Part shown: positions 1 to 9,867 of the stretch, in pieces
How positions within the stretch are numbered: the first letter of the stretch is position 1
Layout of the letters: each line of letters opens with the position of its first letter
Origin: Novosphingobium sp.
GTDB lineage: Bacteria; Pseudomonadota; Alphaproteobacteria; Sphingomonadales; Sphingomonadaceae
NCBI RefSeq assembly: GCF_024642085.1
Contig: NZ_JAHEBV010000006.1
Span: 39,298 to 103,297 of the forward strand
Direction: 5' to 3'
DNA length: 64,000 bases
Program-made: the position numbers and the translations under genes
Notes under the pieces: generated by a model
Told to the model about the DNA's origin: nothing
The model's database searches: none
What the model saw: only the letters and a program-made list of their open reading frames with translations

Positions 1-3000
1 AGCGTCGGGTTGGACATAAGGCGTCGGTTATCAAGCGGAAGGCCTTGGTCGGCCATCCTTGCCGCTATGCGGAATATTTGGAGCGAATCCGCCCCCAAAT
101 CGAAAATGGCATCATCCCGCGCCACCGACTCAAGTCCAAGAACGTCGGCCCAGATGGTTCCGATCCTGGCTTCGGTCGGGTCGAGATCCGCAGGCTGAGG
201 CTTGCTATCAAGGATCGGTACAGCCGGATTGCCTGCGCGCTCTTCAATGGCCTGCATCAATGCATGGCGATCAAGCTTTCCATTGTCGGTAGAGGGCAGC
301 GCCGGAACAACCAAGAACGTGCGGGGACGCATGTAGACGGGCAAATTACGGGCAACCCGCTCCATCGCGGCCGCAACCAGTGCCGATTCGGTCAGTCCTG
401 CCTCTCCGATCAGAAAGGCGTGGAGTTGGCGGGTTCCTGCTGCGCCGTCCACAACAATGACTGCGGCATCGCGCACTTCGGCCGTACCGCGCAGCACAGC
501 CTCGATCTCGGCCGGTTCGATGCGGTGGCCGTTGACCTTGATTTGCCGATCCGACCGGCCGCAGAACTCAAGCGCGCCGTCCGTGCGCCAGCGCGCCAAA
601 TCGCCGGTACGGTACAGGCGCTCACCGGGCGCGAATGAAGCGGTAACAAATCGCTCGGCGTTCAGTGCGTCATCGCCCAGGTAGCCGAGTGACAGCCCCT
701 CGCCGCCGACCAGAAGTTCGCCGGTCGCGCCGCGTGGACACAGCTCCATGCGGGTATCTGCGATATAAACAGTGGTGCGCGCAATCGGCACCCCGATGGG
801 TACCGGGCCATCGCCCCAACCATCGGCTGAAAAGACATGGCACGCCGTAAACGTAGTATTCTCTGTCGGGCCATAACCGTTGACAAGGCGCACGTGCGGC
901 AGTGCTTGCTGCAGCTTGCGCACATGGCTGGGAGAGAGAACATCGCCGCCGGCAAGAATCTGGCGCAGCGGCCTGAGCACTTCCATGCCTTCATCGACAA
1001 GTGTATGGAAAAGCGCCGCAGTGAACCATGCGGCGGTGACCCCATGTGTTCGAATTACCGCATCGATCTGGGCCAGTGACGGCTTCGGCGCCGAAACCAC
1101 CGCCAGCGCCCCCCCGTGCAGCAGTGCACCCCATAATTCCAGCGTGCTGGCGTCAAACCCCAGCGGAGCCAGATGCAGGAATGTTTCGTCCGGCCCGAAG
1201 TGCGCGAAGTCCTGGTCTGTGACGAGCCGAACTGCAGCGCGATGAGGAACAACGACCCCTTTGGGCAGCCCGGTCGAACCCGACGTATACATGACATAGG
1301 CGGGATCGTCGGCCTGCACTGATATGTTCGACGGTTCCGCCGGATACGATGACAAGCTATTGAAAATGTTTTCAAAGTCGACCGCGTCAAAATCGGCTGG
1401 CAAATCCAGAGCAGTGCCTGTTTCGGTTGACCCAACCAGTACAAGCGCCGCGCCGACATCGCCTGTCACGTATTTCAGGCGTTCGGCGGGGTACGCAATG
1501 TCCAGCGGTACATAGGCTGCACCCGCTTTAAGAATACCTATGATTGCAATTACCGTCCGCGCCGATCGTCCTGCCAGCAGCGCAACCCGGTCACCTTTGC
1601 CAATTCCGCGCGCAGTCAGGGCATTTGCGAACCGGTTCGTTTCTGCATCAAGCTGGGCATAGGACAAATGCCCTGTTTCCGAAGCGATTGCGACGTGCGC
1701 CGGATCAAGGGCAGCAGCCGCAGCAAAGCGCCCCACTATCGTTGCGTCATCGGGCAGTCTTTCGAAACGGGTGTTTCTGCTGGAAATCCAGGCACGTTCT
1801 TCATTCCCCAGCAAGTCGATAGTGCCAATCGCCTGGCCGGGATCTGCCACCAATGCGCGCAGAACCTGGCGAAGGTTTTCCGTCCAGCGGGCTATCGTTT
1901 CGGCATCGAACAAATCGGTCGAATAGTCGACCTCGAGGCGCAGGCCGTCGCTCGATTCCACCATGTTGAAAAACAGATCGAAGTTTACCGCAGCCTTGGG
2001 ATTGGCGACAAGCGTCGCCGCAGTGCTGCCAAAATCGATCCCTTCGCCCAGTCGCTCAAGATTGAATTGCACATCGGTCAGTGGAGTGCGGTTCGGATTA
2101 CGCGGGATCTTGAGCGCGCGAACAATCGCACCATAAGTAACGTCCTGGTGCTCGAACGCTTCCATCACCATCGTCTTGACCGTCGCAAGGTGATCTCCAA
2201 GCGAAGTCTCCATCGTAAAGGGCGCGCGTAGCGGCAGGAAGTTCACGCAATGGCCGGCCAGAACGTGGTCTTCGATCAACGCCTGGCCAGCAGTCGGGCA
2301 ACCGACAATGACATCGCCCTCGTTCGCCAGCCGGCCAAGTGTCACCTGCAAGGCGCCGAACAGCGTCGCGAATAACGTGCAGCCCAGCTTTGCCCCGGCT
2401 TTGCGCACAGCCTGCGTGAAAACGGCATCGTATCGTGCTGAGAACGTTGCGCCTTTGAATGACTTTAGCGGCTGGCGTGCACGGTCAACGGGAAGCGCGA
2501 GCGGCTCTGGCGGATCTGCGAGCAGCGATTGCCAGTAATCAAGTTCGACCGGACCGATGGGTGCCTTGCCATCACGCTCAGCCGCATAGGCTGAGAACGG
2601 CAGCGCCGGATCAAGTTCAGGCGCAGCGCCCGTTTGCATGGAGCGGTAGATTGCCGCCACCTCGTTCGCAAACAGGTTGGCGGTCCAGCCATCGAAGACG
2701 ATGTGATGCGCCGTTATGACCAGGCTGAACCGGCCATCGCCCAGATCGACAATGCCGCCGCGGATAAGCGGGCCCTTGCACAGATCGAACGGATTTGCCG
2801 CCTCGTCCGCCAGCAGCGCTCCCAGTCCCTGTTCGTCGGTGCGGACAACGGGCAGATCGATCGTCAGCGAAGGCGCAACCAGCAGGGCGCTCTCTCCCCG
2901 CGCCAGCACCGAGCGCAAGGCATCGTGGCGGGCAATAAAGGCGTTGACCGCCTGGTTCAGTAACGCGGCATCAACCGGACGGTCAAACGCCAGCGATATT

Positions 3001-6000
3001 GATTCGTTGAAGGCGCAGGACGCATCATCACCCATCTGGGCTGATAGCAGCACTTCCATCTGCGGTTCGGTCAGCGGGACTTTCAGCCACGTTTCCTGCG
3101 CGTTTGCCTCTGCTGCCGATTGGCTGCCCGGCAGGATCCCTGCAGCTTGCAATTCGTCAAGCGAGTCGGCTGCGGCTGCGATGATAAGATCAAGATCGGC
3201 CTGGCTGTGTGCCGTGGTCAGGAAGCAGGGATAACCATCAAGGATGTGGACGCCGCGTAGCCGCATGGCGTGGCTGAACAGGCCGGCCAACCGGTCGGCG
3301 CCCGAATGGTCGAGCATGAACCAGCTGGAATAGCCATTGATCGGCGGCACGATCCCGCGATCGGTGAAAACCCGGCGCAGGTCTTGCACCAGGCTGTCGC
3401 AGCGCGCCGCAAGCGACGTTTGCAGTTCGGGCCCTGCCGCTTCGATATGGTCAAGCACAGCTTTGCACGCGGCCATGACCAAGGGGTGGCGCACGAACGT
3501 TCCGGCGAAGAATGTTGGCGCAACTTCCGGGAAACTTTCGTCGCCAAACTGCCAAGCCCCGCCGTCCAGCGCATCGAGGAATCGGCTTGATCCGGCCAGG
3601 ACGCCGACGGGCATGCCCCCGCCGACAACCTTGCCGTAAGTAGCCATGTCAGCCTTGATCCCCAGCACCGCCTGCATCCCCCCGGCGTGCGTGCGAAAGC
3701 CAGTGACCACTTCGTCAAACACCAGCGCGATTTCCTCTGCTTCTGTAAGGGCGCGGAGCGAACGGAGGAAATCAAACGGGCGAAGTTCGGGATGGCGGCT
3801 CTGGACGGGCTCAGCGATCACGGCCGCTATGTTGTCGGCGTTGCTGGCTATCCAGTCCAGCGATTCGGCCGCTCCATAGGGCAGCACCACCATGTGCGAT
3901 ACCGCTTCGGGCGGGATGCCCGGGGCGATCGGAACCGCGCGGGCGAAGGCAGCCTTGCCTCCGGCCTTGACCAGTACTTCGTCAAACTGGCCGTGATAAT
4001 CGTTGTTGAATACTACGACTTTGTCGCGTCCGGTCACGCAGCGCGCGACGCGCATCGCTGCCATGACGGCTTCGGATCCGGTGTTACAGAACGTTACCCG
4101 TTCCAGCCCAACCAGCCGCGAAAACTGCTGAGCAACCTCACCCGCCAGTGGGGACTGCGGGCCAATGGCAAATCCTTTTTCCAATTGTGCAGCAACAGCT
4201 TCGGTAACGAAATCGGGCGCATGGCCAAAGGCCGTCTGACCATAACCATTGACCAGATCGACATATTCGTTGCCGTCGACGTCCCAGATTTTCGATCCCT
4301 TGGAACGCGCGGCGACAACCGGAAATACCATTTCCTTCCATTCTGCCCGGAAGCCCGAGGCTGAACGCGGATCGGCGAAATAGGGGCGGTGCTGCTGGGT
4401 CTGCGCTTTCGATTGCGGCATCCGGGCGCACGTGCGCGCGGTCAGGTCGGCAATCAGTGCGCGCTGGGCCGCCGTCAGCAAGTCCGCATCCTTGGCTACC
4501 GGACGGTAAGGGCGAAACCGTGATGGCGTATTTCCAGACGTTTCGTCAGTCTGCGCCACTGAAGGCAAGGTAGGTGCCGCTGGAATTGCCGGTGCGGTCG
4601 TCGCTGCTGCAGCGGGAGCAAAGGCCTGCGCTGGCATGGCACTCAACACTTCTAGCTGGCGGTTGATTACAGCCTGCATCGCATCGAGCTGCCCCTGGAA
4701 GGCCGCGGCGATGTCACCCGCAGGTCCCGCAGGCGCCGCTTTCGCCGCGTTCTGAGTGACCGGAGCCGGGGCAAGCTGCACGGCCACCGGTGCGGTCACA
4801 ACCGGAGCGACTTGGGCAGGGACGATCAGATCCAGGTGATCGGCAAGGGCGGCCATGGTCGGCAGATCACCCATCAACTGGCGGAAGGTCAGCTTGACCC
4901 CGAAATCACGCTGCACCTTGGTTGCCACCCGGCCCAGCAGCAGCGAATCGAAGCCCAGCTCAAGGAACGGCACATCGCCATCGGCAGCAGTAATCTGCTC
5001 CCCCGACAGGTCCTCAAGGATGGCGGCAAGACGTCCAACAAACGCCTCCTGCCGGTTTACGGGGTCAGCATTGTGATTTGCAGTCATGGCAGTCACTTCA
5101 TTTTCCAGATGTTCGGTTGCGGCTGCGTCCGCAGGGAGGGTGGCCGGCGCCGCGATCGCCGGCTCGGGAAGACGTTGCGGTGGATCGATCCAGTAGGTCT
5201 TGCGCTGGAACTGGTAAGCCGGAAGGATCACCTTGCGCGCGTCAGGACCGTAAAGATCGGACCAGTCGGGATCCGCCCCGCATGCCCAGAGGCGTGCGGC
5301 GGCGCTGTAGAAAGTCTGACGGTCGCGCTCGGCATCGCCGCTATCGGGCATCGACTGGACCACTGCCGTATACGACGTGCGCTCAATCCCTTGCGTCGCA
5401 AAAGTCGACAGAGCCCGGCCCGGTCCGACTTCGAGCAGAACCGGCCTGGCATCGCCCACTACGGTCGCCAGCGCCGCGGCAAAGCGAACCGGGGCGCGGC
5501 AGTGGCGCGCCCAATAACCGCCGCTTGCAGTATCCGGCGACCCGGCCCAATCCCCGGTTACTCCAGACACGTAGGGCGTATGCGGTTCGGCATAGCAGAA
5601 TGTGGAAGCGAGCTGTTCGAGTGCAGCCACCACCGGGTCCATCATCGCGGAATGAAAGGCGTGCGACGTATGCAGCTGGCGGGTTTCAATACCCGCTGCT
5701 TCCAACCGGGCTTCAAGTTCGGCGATGGCCTGATCGGGCCCAGCCGCTACGCACAGTTCGGGCGCGTTTATCGCCGCGATATCAGTTTGCTGACTTAGCA
5801 GGGGCGCCAAAATGTCTTCAGACGCACGTACCGCCAGCATTGATCCCGGTGCCACACTTTGCATCAGTTCACCGCGCCGGATGACAAGCGCCAGCGCGTC
5901 TTCAAAGCGCATTACACCCGCCAGGGTCGCGGCAACGAACTCGCCGATGCTGTGTCCGATCATTGCACTGGGCCGCACCCCGCGGGCCAACCACAATTGC

Positions 6001-9000
6001 GCCAACGCATGCTGGGTGATGAACAGTGCCGGCTGCGCGTTAGCAGTCTGGCGCAAACGATCCGCAGCCGCGTCGCCGCCCGCGCCATCCAGCAGCAAGG
6101 CGCGCAGATCTGATCCGGCCCGCGCCGCAAAAAGATCGCATCCAGCATCGATCCATTGCCGGTAGATGGGCTCATCGCGGTATAACGTTGCACCCATGCC
6201 GGGATACTGCGACCCCTGCCCCGGAAACATGAACACTATCGGAGGCGCCGACTTTGCTTGTTCGCGAAGCCCACGACGCGGCAGGTTGCGCAGCGCTTGC
6301 ACGGCCTCTCCCCGCGTCGCTGCCACCACAGCTGCCCGCTCACGCCGGGCGGTGCGGCCCTCGGCCAGGGTAATGGCCATATCGGCCATTGCGGCTTCGG
6401 GGTGGCTTTCGATATGATCGGCGAGCGCTGCGGCCATCGCGTCGAGCGCAGCGGGTGTCCTGGCCGAAATCGGCAGGACTTGCAGGCTTTCTGCGCCTTG
6501 CGCGTGATCGGCTGTCGGCGCTTCTTCAAGCACCAGATGCACGTTGGTGCCGCCGACCCCAAATGAGCTGACTCCGGCACGGCGCGGTTTGTCATGACGC
6601 GGCCATGGGGCCAGCGATGTTTCAACCCTGAACGGACTGCCTTCAAAGACGATGTGCGGATTGGCCCGCTCAAACCCGGCAAGCGGCGGGATTGCGCCGT
6701 TTTCAAGGCACAGCACGGCCTTGATGACTCCGGTTACTCCGGCAGCGACGTCAAGGTGGCCGATGTTGCTTTTGGCTGAACCCAGCGCACAGACTGCCTC
6801 AGGACAATCATCGCCAAAGGCTGTGACCAGGCCGGAAAACTCGATCGGATCGCCCAGCGGCGTGGCGGTTCCGTGCAATTCGACATAACCGATAGACGCC
6901 GGATCTACCCCTGCCGCTGCGTGGGCAGCCCTGATAGTGCGCGCCTGGCCTTCGGCGCTGGGCGCCGTAAAGCTGCCTTTGCCGCCGCCGTCGTTGCCGA
7001 TCCCGCTGCCGCGGATCACAGCATGGATATGGTCGCCTTGCAGCAGGGCATCTTCCAACCGCTTGAGCAGAACGACCCCTGCCCCGGACCCGAAAACCGT
7101 GCCAGATGCGCCTGCATCCAGCGGGCGGCAATGCCCGTCATCCGATCCCATGCCGCCATCCTGCGACAGATACCCGCGTTCCTGCGGGAAAGTGATCGAA
7201 ACCCCGCCTGCCAGCGCTGCATCGCACTGGTGCAGGATCAGGTTCTGGCAAGCCTGTACGATGGCAACGGCCGATGTCGAACAGGCGCTGAGCACCGTCA
7301 TCGCCGGGCCGTGAAGGCCCAGCTTGTAGGCCACGCGAGTCGCCAGCGCATCGGGCAGCGAGCCGACCAGGGTTTCCATGTCATCAAGCTGATAAGTGCT
7401 GGCGAATTGCATCGCTCGCTCAGTCCCGGCCAGCACGTTGCCAATGAGGTAGGTCGGCATGCTGGCCCCGGCAAAGACGCCGACCGAGCCTTCGAAGCGC
7501 TGCGGATCAAGGCCGCCACGTTCCAGCGCTTCGAGCGCAATTTCCAGGAACAAACGGTGCTGCGGATCGGTCAGCCGCACCTCATGCGGGTTCATCGCAA
7601 ACAGATCGGCATCGAAATCCGCCGGAGATTCAAGAATTCCGCGCGCGCGCACAAAAGCGGGATCCGCCCGTGTCGCCGGATCGAACCAGTCTTTCAAATC
7701 CGCATCGTCGAAGCGGGTAATGCTGATTGCGCCGTTCTTCTGGTTTGCCCAGAACTGTTCGATCGACCGCGCACCAGGAAAACGGCCGCTCATCCCAACG
7801 ATTGCTATGTCGTTCGGGCGGGTGGCCGCCTGTGAAGCACGAGAAGCAGGCTTTATGGCGGAACGAGCCTTCGCCCCGCCAAGGTATTCAGCCAGCCCGC
7901 GCAAGGTCGGGTTGGCAAAGAGGCCGGTGATCGGCAGATCGCGCCCCTCTTTGCGGCACAGCGCGGCGTGGACTCGCATCAGTTGCAGCGAGCGACCACC
8001 CAGTTCGAAGAAATTGTCATCGGGACCGACCGAATCGAGTCCCAGCACATCACTCCACAGTTTCGCAATGTCCGCTTCGGCGGTCTGCGTCACAATTTGT
8101 GCAGACCCGTGTCCGGCGCTTTTCAGTAGCGCCACGCGGTCGAGTTTCCCGTTGGGGGTCAGGGGGAAAGCATCGACCGCGTGGATCCTTGACGGCCAAA
8201 GATAGTCGGGCAGAATATCGCGCAGTGAAGCCGAAAGGTTTGCGCTGAACTGCCTTTCATCACCGGAACAGTCCGATGAAGTGACAAAGGCGATCAGACG
8301 TTTAAATCCGGTTGCGCTTGTTTCGACCAGCACCGCGGCGTCTGTGACATCGGCGCAGGTACGCAGCGCTTGTTCAATCGCGGCAGGTTCGATCCGCTTG
8401 CCGTCGATTTTGATTTGGCGGTCCAAGCGGCCAAGGAATTCAAGTTGGCCGCCGGGCAGTTCGCGCGCCAGATCACCGGTCAGATAAACCCGTTCGCCGA
8501 TCGGATCGGGCGCGGCCACGAACTTTTCATGGGTCAGTGCATCATCACCCAGATAGCCGATAGCCAGACCATCACCGCCGGTGACAAGCTGCCCGGTTTT
8601 GCCAGTCGCTACCGGTTGCAGGGCATCGTCAACTATCCACGTCCGCGTCCCTTTGATCGGGCGCCCGATTGGCGCGCTTTCACAGGGCCATGGCCCTGCT
8701 GCCAATTTGGCACAGCACGTGAAAGTCGTGTTTTCGGTTGGACCGTAGCCGTTAATCACCGCGCATCGCGGCGCTGCCTCCTGCAGTCGGCGAACATGAT
8801 CGACTGACAGAACGTCCCCGCCCGCCAAGACCTGGCGAAGTTGGGCCAAGGCATCGATCCGCTCGTCGATCATCAGATGGAACAGGCCCGCTGTCAGCCA
8901 GGCAGTGGTCACCCCGCAGCCGGTGATAACCGCGGCGATCTGGTCAAGCGAAGGCCGGTCATCGGGTACAATGGCCAAGGTCCCGCCATTGAGAAGCGCG

Positions 9001-9692
9001 CCCCAGATTTCGAACGTACTGGCATCGAAGGCCAACGGCGCAGCGTGCAGGATGATTTCGTCCGGGCCAAGGTGGCAGTAATCCTGATCCAGCACCAGCC
9101 GGCAGGCGGCCCGGTGCGGGACGATGACGCCCTTAGGCTGGCCCGTCGATCCTGACGTGAACATAATGTAAAGCGGATCGTCGGCGCCCGGTTCTGGCAG
9201 AGTATCGAGCGGCGCGGTGCCAGCCGCTTCATCGCCCGATGTGACGGGCCAGATAGCAAGGCCATGTTCGCCCAGTTCAGCCGGTGCCGGAACTGATGTC
9301 AGGATCAGTGCTGGCTTGGCCAAATGCAAGACCTGTGCCGCCATGGATTGCGGCATTTGCGGGTCGAGGGGCATGTAGGCAGCACCCGCCAACATGACGC
9401 CGACGATTGCCGTCAGTGTATCGAGCGAACGCGGCGCTGCGATCGCGACCGTATCGCCGTTGCCGATGCCCGCGGCGTTCAGGCGATTTGCCAGGCGCCG
9501 CGATCTGCCAAGTAGCTCTTTGTAGGTCAGCGGGACCTGGTCAGGCTGGATGGCTGCAATGGCGTCGGGCCGGAGCAGTGCGGTGGTAACGAAGGCGTTG
9601 GCTAAAGCCGAACGCGCAGAGCCCGAAGCGCTGTCACCCGCACCATGCTCCTCCTGGAAAGCACCTGAAGAATTGAAGCCTTCGTCCTGCAA
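1..9692 (-). CDS. Hybrid NRPS-PKS megasynthase, A-T-KS-AT-T-AMT-C-A-T, 3' end outside window
   Basis: The frame is open from position 1 to a TGA upstream of 9692, at least 3230 residues. Order seen: adenylation A1 (about 9590-8150; FTSGSTGQPKG, NGYGPTEN, NGKLDR), carrier T1 (GGRSL near 7990), ketosynthase (7817-6530; Cys of SACSTS at 7283-7281, HGTATPLGDP, KSNIGH), malonyl-type acyltransferase (6235-5450; GHSIGE, HAFH), carrier T2 (GFDSL near 4950), an Ala/Pro-rich linker, class III aminotransferase (4385-3160; PLP Lys in TYGKVVGGG), condensation domain (3110-1850; HHIVFDG), A2 (1830-340) and carrier T3 (GADSL near 85). The KS-AT-T-AMT-C-A-T core resembles the mycosubtilin/iturin and microcystin McyE type; there is no ketoreductase. 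The A1 and A2 pockets both keep the Asp that binds the alpha-amino group and look Val-like or aliphatic. No ATG or GTG is in frame before A1; TTG at 9692 follows a G-rich run (9710-9702). Termination domain and product are unknown. Confidence 0.93.
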   Translation of the reverse strand, partial: MQDEGFNSSGAFQEEHGAGDSASGSARSALANAFVTTALLRPDAIAAIQPDQVPLTYKELLGRSRRLANRLNAAGIGNGDTVAIAAPRSLDTLTAIVGVMLAGAAYMPLDPQMPQSMAAQVLHLAKPALILTSVPAPAELGEHGLAIWPVTSGDEAAGTAPLDTLPEPGADDPLYIMFTSGSTGQPKGVIVPHRAACRLVLDQDYCHLGPDEIILHAAPLAFDASTFEIWGALLNGGTLAIVPDDRPSLDQIAAVITGCGVTTAWLTAGLFHLMIDERIDALAQLRQVLAGGDVLSVDHVRRLQEAAPRCAVINGYGPTENTTFTCCAKLAAGPWPCESAPIGRPIKGTRTWIVDDALQPVATGKTGQLVTGGDGLAIGYLGDDALTHEKFVAAPDPIGERVYLTGDLARELPGGQLEFLGRLDRQIKIDGKRIEPAAIEQALRTCADVTDAAVLVETSATGFKRLIAFVTSSDCSGDERQFSANLSASLRDILPDYLWPSRIHAVDAFPLTPNGKLDRVALLKSAGHGSAQIVTQTAEADIAKLWSDVLGLDSVGPDDNFFELGGRSLQLMRVHAALCRKEGRDLPITGLFANPTLRGLAEYLGGAKARSAIKPASRASQAATRPNDIAIVGMSGRFPGARSIEQFWANQKNGAISITRFDDADLKDWFDPATRADPAFVRARGILESPADFDADLFAMNPHEVRLTDPQHRLFLEIALEALERGGLDPQRFEGSVGVFAGASMPTYLIGNVLAGTERAMQFASTYQLDDMETLVGSLPDALATRVAYKLGLHGPAMTVLSACSTSAVAIVQACQNLILHQCDAALAGGVSITFPQERGYLSQDGGMGSDDGHCRPLDAGASGTVFGSGAGVVLLKRLEDALLQGDHIHAVIRGSGIGNDGGGKGSFTAPSAEGQARTIRAAHAAAGVDPASIGYVELHGTATPLGDPIEFSGLVTAFGDDCPEAVCALGSAKSNIGHLDVAAGVTGVIKAVLCLENGAIPPLAGFERANPHIVFEGSPFRVETSLAPWPRHDKPRRAGVSSFGVGGTNVHLVLEEAPTADHAQGAESLQVLPISARTPAALDAMAAALADHIESHPEAAMADMAITLAEGRTARRERAAVVAATRGEAVQALRNLPRRGLREQAKSAPPIVFMFPGQGSQYPGMGATLYRDEPIYRQWIDAGCDLFAARAGSDLRALLLDGAGGDAAADRLRQTANAQPALFITQHALAQLWLARGVRPSAMIGHSIGEFVAATLAGVMRFEDALALVIRRGELMQSVAPGSMLAVRASEDILAPLLSQQTDIAAINAPELCVAAGPDQAIAELEARLEAAGIETRQLHTSHAFHSAMMDPVVAALEQLASTFCYAEPHTPYVSGVTGDWAGSPDTASGGYWARHCRAPVRFAAALATVVGDARPVLLEVGPGRALSTFATQGIERTSYTAVVQSMPDSGDAERDRQTFYSAAARLWACGADPDWSDLYGPDARKVILPAYQFQRKTYWIDPPQRLPEPAIAAPATLPADAAATEHLENEVTAMTANHNADPVNRQEAFVGRLAAILEDLSGEQITAADGDVPFLELGFDSLLLGRVATKVQRDFGVKLTFRQLMGDLPTMAALADHLDLIVPAQVAPVVTAPVAVQLAPAPVTQNAAKAAPAGPAGDIAAAFQGQLDAMQAVINRQLEVLSAMPAQAFAPAAAATTAPAIPAAPTLPSVAQTDETSGNTPSRFRPYRPVAKDADLLTAAQRALIADLTARTCARMPQSKAQTQQHRPYFADPRSASGFRAEWKEMVFPVVAARSKGSKIWDVDGNEYVDLVNGYGQTAFGHAPDFVTEAVAAQLEKGFAIGPQSPLAGEVAQQFSRLVGLERVTFCNTGSEAVMAAMRVARCVTGRDKVVVFNNDYHGQFDEVLVKAGGKAAFARAVPIAPGIPPEAVSHMVVLPYGAAESLDWIASNADNIAAVIAEPVQSRHPELRPFDFLRSLRALTEAEEIALVFDEVVTGFRTHAGGMQAVLGIKADMATYGKVVGGGMPVGVLAGSSRFLDALDGGAWQFGDESFPEVAPTFFAGTFVRHPLVMAACKAVLDHIEAAGPELQTSLAARCDSLVQDLRRVFTDRGIVPPINGYSSWFMLDHSGADRLAGLFSHAMRLRGVHILDGYPCFLTTAHSQADLDLIIAAAADSLDELQAAGILPGSQSAAEANAQETWLKVPLTEPQMEVLLSAQMGDDASCAFNESISLAFDRPVDAALLNQAVNAFIARHDALRSVLARGESALLVAPSLTIDLPVVRTDEQGLGALLADEAANPFDLCKGPLIRGGIVDLGDGRFSLVITAHHIVFDGWTANLFANEVAAIYRSMQTGAAPELDPALPFSAYAAERDGKAPIGPVELDYWQSLLADPPEPLALPVDRARQPLKSFKGATFSARYDAVFTQAVRKAGAKLGCTLFATLFGALQVTLGRLANEGDVIVGCPTAGQALIEDHVLAGHCVNFLPLRAPFTMETSLGDHLATVKTMVMEAFEHQDVTYGAIVRALKIPRNPNRTPLTDVQFNLERLGEGIDFGSTAATLVANPKAAVNFDLFFNMVESSDGLRLEVDYSTDLFDAETIARWTENLRQVLRALVADPGQAIGTIDLLGNEERAWISSRNTRFERLPDDATIVGRFAAAAALDPAHVAIASETGHLSYAQLDAETNRFANALTARGIGKGDRVALLAGRSARTVIAIIGILKAGAAYVPLDIAYPAERLKYVTGDVGAALVLVGSTETGTALDLPADFDAVDFENIFNSLSSYPAEPSNISVQADDPAYVMYTSGSTGLPKGVVVPHRAAVRLVTDQDFAHFGPDETFLHLAPLGFDASTLELWGALLHGGALAVVSAPKPSLAQIDAVIRTHGVTAAWFTAALFHTLVDEGMEVLRPLRQILAGGDVLSPSHVRKLQQALPHVRLVNGYGPTENTTFTACHVFSADGWGDGPVPIGVPIARTTVYIADTRMELCPRGATGELLVGGEGLSLGYLGDDALNAERFVTASFAPGERLYRTGDLARWRTDGALEFCGRSDRQIKVNGHRIEPAEIEAVLRGTAEVRDAAVIVVDGAAGTRQLHAFLIGEAGLTESALVAAAMERVARNLPVYMRPRTFLVVPALPSTDNGKLDRHALMQAIEERAGNPAVPILDSKPQPADLDPTEARIGTIWADVLGLESVARDDAIFDLGADSLQIFRIAARMADQGLPLDNRRLMSNPT

Positions 9693-9769
9693 CCTTGGAA
9701 ATCCCCCACCGAATAAAGCGAAGTCTATTCAAGGCGGAACCCGCAGGAAACTACCATTCCGGAGCATCT

Positions 9770-9781
9770 GGCAGGGGTAAG
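9770..9781 (-). promoter_or_regulatory. Candidate EPS/NRPS operator motif, copy D (CTTACCCCTGCC)
   Basis: On the minus strand this reads CTTACCCCTGCC, 78-90 bases upstream of the NRPS-PKS start and in its direction of transcription. It shares the TACCCC core with copies at 9808, 15528, 17550 and 24471. A regulatory role is inferred from recurrence and orientation only. Confidence 0.35.
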
Positions 9782-9798
9782 CGAAGCCCAGACTGGCT

Positions 9799-9808
9799 AA
9801 AGGGGGTA
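9799..9808 (-). promoter_or_regulatory. Candidate EPS/NRPS operator motif, copy E (TACCCCCTTT)
   Basis: The minus strand reads TACCCCCTTT, about 110 bases upstream of the NRPS-PKS start. It is the distal member of a tandem pair with 9770-9781, the two GGGGTA cores lying 29 bases apart. It has the same orientation relative to the downstream gene as the other copies. Confidence 0.35.
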
Positions 9809-9867
9809 GACGTCCTAGACCGATGCGCGATTGCTGCCGAAACGGAAAACGCGGAAAAGAAAGGCAA

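Larger units (their letters stand above)
9693..9867. promoter_or_regulatory. Divergent promoter region between NRPS-PKS and phosphopantetheinyl transferase
   Basis: This 175-base gap must hold the promoters of both divergent genes. It contains two copies of a G-rich motif (GGGGTA at 9774-9779 and 9803-9808), which read TACCCC towards the NRPS-PKS gene. I cannot assign a convincing sigma-70 -35/-10 pair. Confidence 0.4.
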
